A DNA stretch of 64,000 nucleotides from Actinomadura luzonensis (GCF_022664455.2 NZ_JAKRKC020000001.1:2547001-2611000); one strand, 5' to 3'. Counted from the stretch's first letter, positions 9,315 to 17,391 are shown. Program-made: numbers and translations. Notes: a model not told the origin generated them from the sequence alone.

Positions 9315-10094
9315 GTGAGCGACCCTCTGGCCATCATCACGACCTTCCCCGGCGTACAGGAGGCCGTGGACCAGGCCCGTCAATCCGTCGACCGGCTCTA
9401 CCGCCACCGCGTCCTGCGCCGCGCGAGCCCGGCGGTCTCCACCGAGTCGTCCCTGCGTGGCGCCCGCGCCTCGGCCGCCATCGAGGGCGTGGACGTCCCC
9501 CTGGACGCCCTCCGCCGCGACGAGGTCCACGACCCTCTGGTCCAGGGCGCCCTGCGCGCGTCCGCGGAGATGGGCCGGCTCGGCCCGACCTGGCGCCGCG
9601 CCCCCAGGCAGGTGCTCGCCCGCCTGCACACGGTCGCCGCCGCCGGCCTCGCCCCGGAGGCCGCTCTGGGCAGGCCGAGAGCCGAGGACGAGGCCCCGGA
9701 CCCGCTCGGCCTCGGCCCGGCCCCGGACGCCAAGGAGACGGCCGCCCGCATGGACGGCCTCATGGACCTCCTCGAACGTCCCACGAAGGCGCCGGCGGTC
9801 GTGCTGGCGGCCGTGGTGCACGCCGAGCTGGCGGTGTTGCGGCCGTTCGGCGTCGTGGACGGCGTGGTGGCGCGTTCGGCCGAGCGGCTGACCCTGGTCG
9901 AGTACGGGCTGGACCCGAAGTCGCTGGTGGCCGTCGAGGTGGGGCATCACGAGCTGCCGTACGCGGAGGGACTGCGCGCGTACCTGAGCGGCACTCCGGA
10001 GGGCGTCGCCCAGTGGGTACAGCAATGTGCCTCCGCGGTAAGCCTCGGCGTCCGTGAGACGACCGCGATCTGTGAGGCGATGCAGAGGGGCTGA
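9315..10094 (+). CDS. Degenerate Fic-domain protein next to the Tad locus
   Basis: 259 residues. The Fic inhibitory-helix motif [S/T]xxxE[G/N] is present as S53-AAI-E57-G58, but the catalytic loop is decayed: where Fic enzymes have HPFxxGNGR this protein has RPFGVVDGVVAR (about 176-187), without the catalytic His or the GNGR anion hole. It is therefore probably not an AMP transferase; a structural or sensing role is inference. Related proteins near ssd in actinomycetes are often labelled 'oxidoreductase' without basis. The start is GTG 9315 with TAGGGT 8 nt upstream and no ribosome binding site. A strong hairpin follows at 10184-10211. Confidence 0.7.
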   Translation: MSDPLAIITTFPGVQEAVDQARQSVDRLYRHRVLRRASPAVSTESSLRGARASAAIEGVDVPLDALRRDEVHDPLVQGALRASAEMGRLGPTWRRAPRQVLARLHTVAAAGLAPEAALGRPRAEDEAPDPLGLGPAPDAKETAARMDGLMDLLERPTKAPAVVLAAVVHAELAVLRPFGVVDGVVARSAERLTLVEYGLDPKSLVAVEVGHHELPYAEGLRAYLSGTPEGVAQWVQQCASAVSLGVRETTAICEAMQRG

Positions 10095-10183
10095 CCCGCC
10101 CACGCGAGGAGCGGTCACCGGCAGCGCAAGGGAACCGGCCTCGGCCGCATAACGCCTGGTGGGGCAGGGTCACCGACATAGCT

Positions 10184-10211
10184 GACGGCGTCTCAGTCCT
10201 GAGACGCCGTC
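10184..10211 (+). terminator. Strong hairpin after the Fic-like gene
   Basis: GACGGCGTCTCAG (10184-10196) and CTGAGACGCCGTC (10199-10211) form a perfect 13-bp stem with a minimal loop, 90 bp behind the Fic-like stop codon. There is no T-tract, as is usual for many actinomycete terminators. Confidence 0.6.
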
Positions 10212-10216
10212 TGCCG

Positions 10217-10650
10217 GTGCATCACGCCGGGTTACCAAGCGTGCACCTCTATTCGTCGGAGCGGGTCAAGCCCGTCACGACGCGCCTCCCGCGGCTGGTC
10301 GCGCGTGGGTACCCGGCCGATGCACCCGGACAAGTGGTCCGTGACCCCTTTCTACGTCGGATCCGTCCTGATGGGAACCCCTCGGACCAAGACCTTTACC
10401 CGCACCCGCCATCCCCGCTGCCCGCCCGCGCGGGCACTCGATCCAGGTCCGGTTACCAATTCGTGATGATCACTCTCTGTGATCGCCTTTATGTGATCGT
10501 TATCAGTCCGCGAAAAAACTTGGCGAAAATGCGAGATTGCTGCTCGACGAAACTCGTTCGGATCGGGCAGCATACGGTGGTATCGCCCGAAACTGGAGCG
10601 CCGTTGCTCGGGATAGCTTTGCAAGTCCCTTGCCAGGCTCCGGTGAAGTG
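10217..10650. other. Unassigned intergenic segment upstream of the 6C RNA
   Basis: This is the least GC-rich stretch of the neighbourhood. Around 10463-10510 it contains several copies of TGTGATC or GTGATGATCAC, which look like regulator half sites. A possible hairpin CGGGC...GCCCG lies near 10565-10592. No open frame has a start signal, high GC at third positions or a recognisable domain. It probably holds the promoter of the 6C RNA. Confidence 0.4.
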
Positions 10651-10651
10651 A

Positions 10652-10749
10652 TGAAAGCTTTCTTCTGAAACGGGACCGGCTCTACCCCCCCGGAGCCGGA
10701 CCGATCAGGCGACCCCCGCTCTCCCCCCCGGCGGGGGTCGCCCCTTTTT
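10652..10749 (+). ncRNA. 6C small RNA
   Basis: Two hairpins with C-rich loops: stem CCGGCTC/GAGCCGG (10676-10682/10693-10699) with seven C in the loop, then a perfect 12-bp stem GGCGACCCCCGC/GCGGGGGTCGCC (10708-10719/10731-10742) again with seven C in the loop, followed by CCTTTTT (10743-10749) as terminator. Two stem-loops each with at least six loop C is the definition of the actinobacterial 6C RNA (B11 in mycobacteria), and that RNA is known to lie beside ssd, as here. The 5' end is uncertain; the GAAAGCTTTC palindrome at about 10653-10662 is probably part of the transcript. Known 6C RNAs act on C-rich-loop to G-rich mRNA pairing. Confidence 0.88.
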
Positions 10750-10955
10750 CCGCCCCAGCATCACCGCGCACCCCTCCGCCGCGCGCCTGCATTCCCGCGC
10801 CCGCACTTCCTCCGCCGCACGCCCAGGCCCTCAGCCCTGGCGCCTCCTCCGCTGTACGGCCGGCCATGAACCCGCACCCCTCCGCTGTGCGTCCCGGCCC
10901 TGAGTCCCGGCGCTCCCTCCGTGGTGCATCCCGGCCCTGGACCCGCATCATTCCC

Positions 10956-11053
10956 TGGCGCGGCCCTGCCCTGGACGCGCACCCCTCCTGGCGCGGCCCC
11001 GCCCTGGACGCGCACCCCTCCTGGCGCGGCCCTGCCCTGGACCCGCGCCCTCT
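10956..11053. repeat. Three tandem 33-bp repeats
   Basis: Units begin at 10956, 10989 and 11022, each starting TGGCGCGGCCC; the first two differ by one base and the third diverges at its end. They sit in C-rich noncoding DNA between the 6C RNA and ssd. Confidence 0.8.
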
Positions 11054-11218
11054 TCAATGCCTTGCGCATCCTCCTCCCGCATGTCTCCCGGGTTATCCAC
11101 AGGCTCCCCGCACTCCGAGCCACCCATCCCCAGAACCCCGTTCGCCCCCTCGCCGCACCCACCCTCCCCCTCACCCTGGACCTCCCACCGCTCCACCCGA
11201 CCCACCCCGGGAGGCCCG

Positions 11219-12262
11219 ATGCACCGCCCTCTGGTCATCACCGACGACCACGCCCTCCTCGACGACCTGGTCCGCATAGCCGCCGCCGCAGGCGCCCAAC
11301 TCGACGTGGCCCACCTCCCCGCCCACGCCCGCCCGTACTGGAACCTCGCTCCTCTCGTAGCGATAGGCGCCGACCAGGCGGACGCGGTGGCCGCGACCGC
11401 ACCCCCACCCCGCGACCAGGTCCTGCTGGTCACCCGCACCCCAGACGACCACGACACCTGGCGCAAATGCGTCACAGCGGGCGCCCAGGCCGTCATCACC
11501 CTCCCGAACGACGAACGCCACCTCGTCGACCGCTTCGCCGACGCCATGGAGCCCGAGCCCCGCTCAGGCCCCGTCCTCTGCGTGCTGGGCGGCCGAGGCG
11601 GGGTGGGCGCAAGTGTCCTGTCCGCCTGCCTCGCCCTGCACGCCTCCGGCAGCGCCCACCTCCGCACCCTTCTCGTGGACGCCGACCCGCTGGGTGGCGG
11701 CATAGACGCGTTGCTGGGCCACGAGGAGGCCTCGGGCGCCCGCTGGGGTGACCTGGTGGCCAGAGAGGGCCGCATCAGCAGCAGCGCGCTCCAGAAGGCC
11801 CTGCCCGCGTTCGGCGACCTCGCGATCCTGTCCTTCCACAGGGGCGACGGGGCTCCGATCCCCGCTCAAGCCATGCGCTCCGTCCTCGACGCCGGTCAAC
11901 GAGGCTTCGATCTGGTGGTGGTGGACCTTCCGCGTCACTTCGACCCGGCCGCCCTCGAAGCGCTGTCCAGAGCGAAAACCACCCTGCTGGTGGCGGCGGC
12001 CGACGTCCGCGGCATCCTCTCCGCGGCCCAAGTGCTCGACCAGGCCTGCAAACACACGACGGACCTCCGCACGATCCTCCGCCCCGGCATCGTCGACACC
12101 GACACCGCCACCACGTCCCTGGGCATCCCGTACGCCGGCATCCTCCCCGACCAGCCCCGCCTCACCGCCACCCTCAACCGCGGCGAACTCCCCAAACTGG
12201 GCCCCCGCACCGCCCTCGGCACCCTCTGCACCGCCCTACTCCACGACCTCCTCCCAACCTGA
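11219..12262 (+). CDS. Septum-site-determining protein Ssd / TadZ-CpaE-like ATPase
   Basis: 347 residues. Residues 1-110 resemble an atypical receiver domain; the rest is a MinD/ParA-type ATPase whose P-loop is the deviant GGRGGVGAS (124-132), lacking the usual signature Lys of MinD, as in Ssd proteins. LLVDADPLGGGID and DLVVVDLPRH are the following nucleotide-site motifs. In Tad systems TadZ/CpaE positions the pilus machine; Ssd of mycobacteria was reported to affect septation. ATG 11219 has GGGAGG 5 nt upstream; longer upstream frames are proline-rich and lack signals. It heads tadA and tadB, with 278 bp of repeats before tadA. Confidence 0.88.
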   Translation: MHRPLVITDDHALLDDLVRIAAAAGAQLDVAHLPAHARPYWNLAPLVAIGADQADAVAATAPPPRDQVLLVTRTPDDHDTWRKCVTAGAQAVITLPNDERHLVDRFADAMEPEPRSGPVLCVLGGRGGVGASVLSACLALHASGSAHLRTLLVDADPLGGGIDALLGHEEASGARWGDLVAREGRISSSALQKALPAFGDLAILSFHRGDGAPIPAQAMRSVLDAGQRGFDLVVVDLPRHFDPAALEALSRAKTTLLVAAADVRGILSAAQVLDQACKHTTDLRTILRPGIVDTDTATTSLGIPYAGILPDQPRLTATLNRGELPKLGPRTALGTLCTALLHDLLPT

Positions 12263-12540
12263 CCCAACCCCCGCCAACGCAGCCCTCCTACAACCTCAGC
12301 CCAACCACATCCCCCACCCGCCCAACCCCTGCCTCCATCCCAAGCCCCAACCCCCAACCCCTATCTCCCTCACCCCGCAGCGAACCCCCGCAGTCCCAGC
12401 CCGTAGCCCAATCCCGCGGCCCCAACCCCGCGGCCCCAACCCCCCCACCCCTCCGAATGCCGCAACCCTCAGATCCCGATCCCGATCCCGATCCCGATGC
12501 CTCAGAGCCCCATATCCATCCCCAGACGACTGGTCCCTCC
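12263..12540. repeat. C-rich spacer with hexanucleotide repeats
   Basis: The gap between ssd and tadA is C/A-rich on the plus strand and carries (GATCCC)4 at 12472-12495. A related (CCCCAA) array at about 12554-12583 enters the tadA coding sequence, where it encodes alternating Pro-Thr. No gene is seen. Confidence 0.6.
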
Positions 12541-13830
12541 ATGACCGCCACAGCCCCAACCCCAACCCCAACCCCAACCCCAAGCGTGTCCCCAGAACTC
12601 GTCGAAGCCGTCCGCGTCCGCCTCGCCCGCACCGGCACCGAGCCCACCCCCGCCCAAGTCGCCGTCGCCCTGAGAGCCGAGAGAGCGGTCTACGGCGACG
12701 CCGAGATCCTCGCCGTCGCCCGGGCCCTCTGCGCGGACCTGATCGGCGCCGGCCCCCTGGAGCCGCTCCTCGCCCGCCCCGACGTCACAGACGTCCTGGT
12801 CAACGGCCCCGACGAGGTATGGGTGGACGACGGCAGCGGCCTCAGCCGCACATCGACCCGGTTCACCGACGACGCCGCCGTCCGCCGCCTGGCCCAGCGT
12901 CTCGCCGCCACGGCGGGGAGACGCCTCGATGACGCCTCCCCGTACGTGGACGCCCGGCTCACCGGCGGCGTACGCCTCCACGCCGTGCTCCCGCCCATAG
13001 CCCCGGAAGGCACCTGCCTGTCCCTGCGCCTGCCGCCACGCCGCGCGTTCACCCTGCACGACCTGACCACAGCGGGAACGGTCGCGCAGCCGGCCGTCGC
13101 GATCCTCACGGCCATGGTCACCGCCAGGCTGGCCTTCCTGGTGACCGGCGGCACCGGCACCGGCAAGACGACCCTCCTCTCGGCCCTGCTCTCGCTGGCC
13201 GATCCCGGCGAACGCCTCCTCCTCGTCGAGGACTCCGCCGAACTACGCCCTCTCCACCCTCACGTGGTCCGCCTCGAAACCCGCCCGCCGAACCTCGAAG
13301 GCGTCGGAGGTGTGGGCCTTCGCGACCTGGTACGTCAGGCACTCCGCATGCGTCCGGACCGTCTCGTGGTCGGCGAGGTCCGAGGCGCCGAGGTTGTGGA
13401 CCTTCTTGCCGCCCTGAACACCGGCCACGAGGGCGGCTGCGGCACGCTGCACGCGAACACCGCCGCCGACGTCCCCCCTCGCCTGGAGGCACTGGGCTGC
13501 GCCGCCGGGCTGAGCCGCGAGGCCGTCCACAGCCAGTTGGCAGCAGCGCTCGACGCCGTCATCCACCTGACGCGCGACCGCCACGACGGCCGTCGCCGCA
13601 TCGCCGAGATCTGCCTGCTCACCAGAACATCCACAGGCTTCGTCGAATCACTCCCGGCCCTGACCTTCGACCCGTCCGGCGCCACACATCCCGGCCCTGG
13701 CTACGAAGCCCTCGCCAGCGCCGTGCAAATCGCCCCGCACCCCCCGACAACGCACTGCCCGCCACAGCACAGGACCCCGAAAACTCATGACCGGAAGGAG
13801 AACCAACCTTGCCTCCCGCCGCCTGGCTAG
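12541..13830 (+). CDS. tadA: Pilus assembly ATPase TadA/CpaF
   Basis: About 429 residues, a secretion ATPase of the VirB11/PilB superfamily that powers Flp pilus assembly. Walker A is GGTGTGKT (203-210), Walker B LLLVED (226-231), with the arginine-rich RMRPDRLVVGEVRG and the TLHANTA His box after it. ATG 12541 was chosen because the upstream frame encodes only Asp-Pro repeats; the first 15 residues are a Pro-Thr tract made by a hexanucleotide repeat whose copy number could vary. The 3' end overlaps tadB by 22 bp. The last 40 residues are poorly conserved-looking. Confidence 0.93.
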   Translation: MTATAPTPTPTPTPSVSPELVEAVRVRLARTGTEPTPAQVAVALRAERAVYGDAEILAVARALCADLIGAGPLEPLLARPDVTDVLVNGPDEVWVDDGSGLSRTSTRFTDDAAVRRLAQRLAATAGRRLDDASPYVDARLTGGVRLHAVLPPIAPEGTCLSLRLPPRRAFTLHDLTTAGTVAQPAVAILTAMVTARLAFLVTGGTGTGKTTLLSALLSLADPGERLLLVEDSAELRPLHPHVVRLETRPPNLEGVGGVGLRDLVRQALRMRPDRLVVGEVRGAEVVDLLAALNTGHEGGCGTLHANTAADVPPRLEALGCAAGLSREAVHSQLAAALDAVIHLTRDRHDGRRRIAEICLLTRTSTGFVESLPALTFDPSGATHPGPGYEALASAVQIAPHPPTTHCPPQHRTPKTHDRKENQPCLPPPG

Positions 13831-14534
13831 CCGCGTTGTCCACAGCCTGCGCCCTCTGGCTGTGGACAACTCCCACCGCCGCCACAACCCGTCTCGCCAA
13901 GCTGACGACCCGGAGCCGCACCCCAAAAGTCACCACCCAACGCCGCAAACTCCTCGATCTCCTCCTCACCCCGCAGAGCCCGAAACGCCGCGCCGAGGCC
14001 TGGCGCCTGGCCTCCATCGAGCTGTGCCAGGCACTCACCGCCGAACTATCCACAGGCCGCACCCCAGGCGAGGCCCTGACCAGAGCGATTCCGGCCGTCA
14101 GCTTCCCCGACGCGGACGTCCTCCGCCCGGTTCTCGCCGCGGCCAGGGACGGCGGTGACGTCCCAGCAGCCTTGAGGACCGCAGCCCCTCAACAGGGCGG
14201 CGAAGGCTTATGCCACCTGGCTGCCTGCTGGCAGGTGAGCCTCACCGCGGGAGCTGCCCTGGCAGCCCTGACCGAACGGGTCGCCGCCACGTTACGGACA
14301 GCCCAGATGCACCGCCAGGACGTCGCAGCCCAACTGGCCGGCCCCCGCACCACGGCCAGAATGCTCGCCGTCCTCCCCGTGCTCGGCCTCCTCATGGCCG
14401 CCGCCCTCAACATGCACCCCCTGAACTTCCTCTTCGGCAGCCTCCCCGGGCTCGCCTGCCTGACCACAGGCACAGCTCTGAACGCCTGCGGCCTCTGGTG
14501 GACCAACCGCCTATCCACCACAGCCGACCCCTGA
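13809..14534 (+). CDS. tadB: Tad pilus inner-membrane platform protein TadB
   Basis: 241 residues with an N-terminal membrane helix, a soluble T2SSF-like core (ELCQALTAELSTGRTPGEAL, about 75-95) and two C-terminal membrane helices (about 180-230). Family role: with TadC it forms the membrane platform for pilin extrusion. The start is a TTG at 13809, supported by GGAAGGAG 8 nt upstream (13793-13800), inside the end of tadA, implying translational coupling. The first codons contain two convergent DnaA-box sequences (13836-13869). The gene is followed by a 760-bp repeat-filled gap before tadC. Confidence 0.88.
   Translation: MPPAAWLAALSTACALWLWTTPTAATTRLAKLTTRSRTPKVTTQRRKLLDLLLTPQSPKRRAEAWRLASIELCQALTAELSTGRTPGEALTRAIPAVSFPDADVLRPVLAAARDGGDVPAALRTAAPQQGGEGLCHLAACWQVSLTAGAALAALTERVAATLRTAQMHRQDVAAQLAGPRTTARMLAVLPVLGLLMAAALNMHPLNFLFGSLPGLACLTTGTALNACGLWWTNRLSTTADP
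13835..13870. promoter_or_regulatory. Inverted pair of DnaA-box sequences inside tadB
   Basis: GTTGTCCACAGCC (13835-13847) and GGCTGTGGACAAC (13858-13870) form a perfect 13-bp inverted repeat with a 10-bp spacer. Each arm contains TTGTCCACA, the preferred DnaA box of high-GC actinomycetes. TTATCCACA copies also lie at 11093-11101 and 16228-16236. Confidence 0.45.
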
Positions 14535-15294
14535 CCTACCAGACCACCGAACCGCATCCCTAACCGCCACTACCGCCCCGAACTGCTGCGCGCCACCACC
14601 TCGTCCATCACCCACCGCACGGCCTTCGCCGCCTCGCGCCCCAACGCCGCCTACATCACACCGCCCCGACTTGGACCACCCCGACTTGGACCACCCCGAC
14701 TTGGACCACCCCGACTTGGACCACCCCGACTTGGACCACCCCGACTTGGACCACCCCGACTTGGATCACCCCGACTTGGATCACCCCGACTTGGATCACC
14801 CCGACTTGGATCACCCCGACTTGGACCACCCCGACATGGACCGACTCCATCTGGATCGCCCCGACCTGGACCACGCCGACCTGGATCGACTCCATCTGGA
14901 TCGCCCCGACCTGGGCCGCCTCCAACTGGGCCGTCCAACAAGCGACGGTCTCTCATCGGACCGTCCTCGCGCCGCGCCCTCCTACTGAACCCGAGCTAAG
15001 TGGTCCTCGCGCTGAGTCGTGCCCGTTGTTGTTGGGCCCCGCTGGTCCGTCCCGTCGGGGCCGTCTTCTGCGCTGGGCCGTTCTCACCGCGCGGGTGCCC
15101 AGCCGGGCGGGTGCCTAGCCGTGCGGGCCCCAGCCGGGCGAGTCCCCAGCCGACAGGTCCCGCGCTGGGCCGTACCCGCCGTCTGCTTTCTGCTGGTCGT
15201 TCCCGTTGGGCCGTGCCTCTGCGCCGCCCCCCTCACTGTGCCAAGCCCGCCCGCCACCAACCCCCCAACGCCCTACCTATCGGGACGACAACCC
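14535..15294. other. Repeat-filled gap between tadB and tadC
   Basis: Contains the 15-bp tandem array (listed separately) and, from about 15030 to 15290, a second low-complexity block rich in GCCGGGCGGGTGCC-like words. All three forward frames are open through the array (Leu-Asp-His-Pro-Asp, Pro-Pro-Arg-Leu-Gly or Thr-Trp-Thr-Thr-Pro repeats), but none has a ribosome binding site or plausible start, so no gene is called. Confidence 0.5.
14671..14930. repeat. 15-bp tandem repeat array (minisatellite)
   Basis: Eleven head-to-tail copies of TTGGACCACCCCGAC fill 14671-14835; copies 7-10 carry TTGGATCACCCCGAC. About six degenerate units follow to 14930, including a repeated 30-bp pair. There are no spacers, so it is not a CRISPR. 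One frame (Pro-Asp-Leu-Asp-His) mimics a pentapeptide-repeat protein. Confidence 0.9.
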
Positions 15295-16134
15295 ATGCCC
15301 CAACTGCTCTCCGCCCTGTGCATCGCCCTAGCCACGTGGCTCTGGTTGCCATGGCGCACTCCACAAGATCGCCTAGCCCGCCTGCGCCCTCCCACCCCCT
15401 CCGAGACCGCAAAAGGCCTGCTGCCCCCGGCGACCCCCCAACCTTCCCCCTCCGATTCAGCCGCACGTCCTCTCCGCGGTGCACAGCCACCCCCGACCTG
15501 GCTCAATCCCCCCGACGCCCAACCTCGTCCACCCATAACCCGCAGAACGATCATCACAGCCACAGCCACCGGCCTACTGATCGCCGTACTGCTCGGCGGC
15601 GCCCTAGGCGTCCTCGCCGGCCTCCTGATGACCCCCGCCACAGGCTTCTACCTGCACAAGAAACAACCGACAAAGACACAACACGACCGCCGACGGATCC
15701 TCGCCGACCTCCCGTTCGCCACCGACCTGATGACCGCCTGTCTTCTCGCGGGCCGCCCCGTCAGCTCCGCCACCGAGATCGCCGCCAACGCCATAGGCGG
15801 CCCTCTCGGCCAATGCTTGACCTGGGTGAGCAGTCAGCTCCGCCTCGGCGCAGACCCAGAGCCCACCTGGGCCCTCTTAGCTCAGGACCCCGCGCTGGGC
15901 CAACTCTCCCGCACCATGATCAGGGCAACCCAGAGCGGCACCCCCGTGGCCGACGCCCTGACCCGCCTCGCCGACGACGCGCGCGAAGCAGCGAGAGCGT
16001 CCGCCGCGGCAGCAGCGAGGCGCGTCGGCGTGAAAGCAGTGGCTCCTCTGGGCCTGTGCTTTCTCCCGGCGTTCGTCCTCCTGGGCATCATCCCGGTAGT
16101 TGCCGGCCTCGCCTCGGCAATCGTCCTCCCTTGA
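15295..16134 (+). CDS. tadC: Tad pilus inner-membrane platform protein TadC
   Basis: 279 residues. There is a short N-terminal membrane helix (MPQLLSALCIALATWLWLPW), a proline-rich linker (about 30-80), a membrane helix pair (about 85-115), the T2SSF core LADLPFATDLMTACLLAGRP (about 143-162), and a C-terminal helix (LGLCFLPAFVLLGIIPVVAG). This matches TadC partners of TadB. The frame is open upstream to 15019 but encodes low-complexity residues; ATG 15295 is chosen because the membrane helix follows directly, although its ribosome binding site is weak. The linker is unusually rich in Pro and Ala. Confidence 0.82.
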   Translation: MPQLLSALCIALATWLWLPWRTPQDRLARLRPPTPSETAKGLLPPATPQPSPSDSAARPLRGAQPPPTWLNPPDAQPRPPITRRTIITATATGLLIAVLLGGALGVLAGLLMTPATGFYLHKKQPTKTQHDRRRILADLPFATDLMTACLLAGRPVSSATEIAANAIGGPLGQCLTWVSSQLRLGADPEPTWALLAQDPALGQLSRTMIRATQSGTPVADALTRLADDAREAARASAAAAARRVGVKAVAPLGLCFLPAFVLLGIIPVVAGLASAIVLP

Positions 16135-16330
16135 CCGGCCTCACACCGCTTACCCGTTTCGCTGCCTAACCCCGCATCCTTATATCGCGCCTCCGCATTC
16201 TCGCCCTGCCGGAACTCAACGTCCCCGTTATCCACAGAACGCCGCTCGGCGACTACGGCCTGTCCGCATCCAGCGAAGCTAGGACCCAGTCAGCCGGAAA
16301 GCCCGGCTCCACCGAGCACCTGGAGGCACG

Positions 16331-16852
16331 ATGCACAGTCCCGCCACCACGCCAGACACCATCAGCGCCGCCCCAGAAGGAACCACCACGGTCATTCCGC
16401 CGTCCGACTCCGGAAGCCGGCAGTCCAGCCACAGCGATATGCCGCGAATCGCAATCAGTAACCTCTCTTACCAGCAGGCCGCGAAGCCGGGCCACGTCAT
16501 CAAGAAGAAGAGCCGGGCAGAGGCAAAGCCGACGCGTATCAGCGAATTTCCGATCACCGCGCAATCGAAGATCGAACCCAAAGCCCCGCATCCCGAGAAG
16601 CCGCGCGGAGCCGCTACCGCTGTTCCCGCTGACAGCCGTCAAGCGGCGCATCCCCAGCCTCGTCATCGCTACAACAGGTGGCTGTACTACGCGAGCAGGA
16701 ACCGCGAACGCGGTATGTCCACAGCCGAATACGCCGTCGGAACCATCGCCGCCTGCGCTTTCGCCGCCCTTCTCATGAAGATCGTGAGCAGTACGGAGAT
16801 CCAAGAACTCCTGTCCGGCATCATCAGCCGCGCTCTGAACACCAGCGCATGA
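16331..16852 (+). CDS. Flp-type pilin (DUF4244) with a very long leader
   Basis: 173 residues. The C-terminal 45 residues are a Flp/DUF4244 pilin: a prepilin-peptidase site RERG|MSTAE (Glu at +5) at about residue 128, then a hydrophobic helix. What is odd is the approximately 128-residue hydrophilic, Pro/Lys-rich segment before the cleavage site, where relatives have 10-30 residues. ATG 16331 has a good GGAGG (16322-16326) 4 nt upstream, which supports the long form; the internal ATG at the cleavage site has none. The stop codon overlaps the tadE-like start (ATGA). Confidence 0.78.
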   Translation: MHSPATTPDTISAAPEGTTTVIPPSDSGSRQSSHSDMPRIAISNLSYQQAAKPGHVIKKKSRAEAKPTRISEFPITAQSKIEPKAPHPEKPRGAATAVPADSRQAAHPQPRHRYNRWLYYASRNRERGMSTAEYAVGTIAACAFAALLMKIVSSTEIQELLSGIISRALNTSA

Positions 16853-17223
16853 CTCCCCGCCCCAAGCGGCTCCTGCAGGGCAGGCCGTCGACGCGAGGGT
16901 CGGTGACCGCCGAGACGGCCGCGGTGCTGCCGGCGCTCATGATCGTCCTGGCCGCTGCCCTGTGGGCCATCCAAGCGGTCGCAGTCCAACTGCAATGCGT
17001 GGACGCGGCCCGCACGGCAGCCCGCGCCGCCGCGAGGGGCGAGTCGTTGGACGAGGTACGAATTGAAGCCCGGTCTGCCACGCGCCCAGACGCCCAAGTA
17101 GAGGTAAGTCGCGACACGGAGAAGACGACCGTCGAAATCGCGGTTCAAGTACGGCCGGCATGGGGTTCTGTACTACCGGCCGTGCGTGTATCCGCGTCGG
17201 CGACAGCAGACACAGAGCCATAA
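16849..17223 (+). CDS. TadE-like pseudopilin
   Basis: 124 residues. A short basic leader ends in RG|SVTAE (Glu at +5 of a prepilin-peptidase-like site, about residue 18), followed by the membrane helix ALMIVLAAALWAIQAVAV and a small soluble domain with CVDAARTAARAAARGE, the usual TadE pattern. The ATG overlaps the pilin stop codon (16849-16852), so the two are translationally coupled. Family role: minor pseudopilin of the Tad pilus. Confidence 0.85.
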   Translation: MTPRPKRLLQGRPSTRGSVTAETAAVLPALMIVLAAALWAIQAVAVQLQCVDAARTAARAAARGESLDEVRIEARSATRPDAQVEVSRDTEKTTVEIAVQVRPAWGSVLPAVRVSASATADTEP

Positions 17224-17260
17224 CACAGTATCTGACCCTCCTGATTATTGATGCCGTGAG

Positions 17261-17332
17261 GACCATGGGACGGATGATGCGCGCTCATGCGAGTCACTTC
17301 GCACCGTGCTGAGACGCCACCGTCCCATGGTC
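17261..17332. other. 13-bp inverted repeat between tadE and tadG-like genes
   Basis: GACCATGGGACGG (17261-17273) and CCGTCCCATGGTC (17320-17332) are perfect reverse complements separated by 46 bp. The element could terminate the tadZABCE transcript, or form a processing hairpin in it; the long loop is atypical for a simple terminator. Confidence 0.5.
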
Positions 17333-17391
17333 GCAGCTAGCAGGAAGAGGACCCGGCCGCTGCAACAGCCCTTCGCGAAAGGGAAGAGCAA

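Noticed and set aside
14671..14988. Candidate pentapeptide-repeat gene or CRISPR array
   Set aside because: No start signal for a gene, and repeats are contiguous without spacers, so neither gene nor CRISPR can be supported; kept as a minisatellite.
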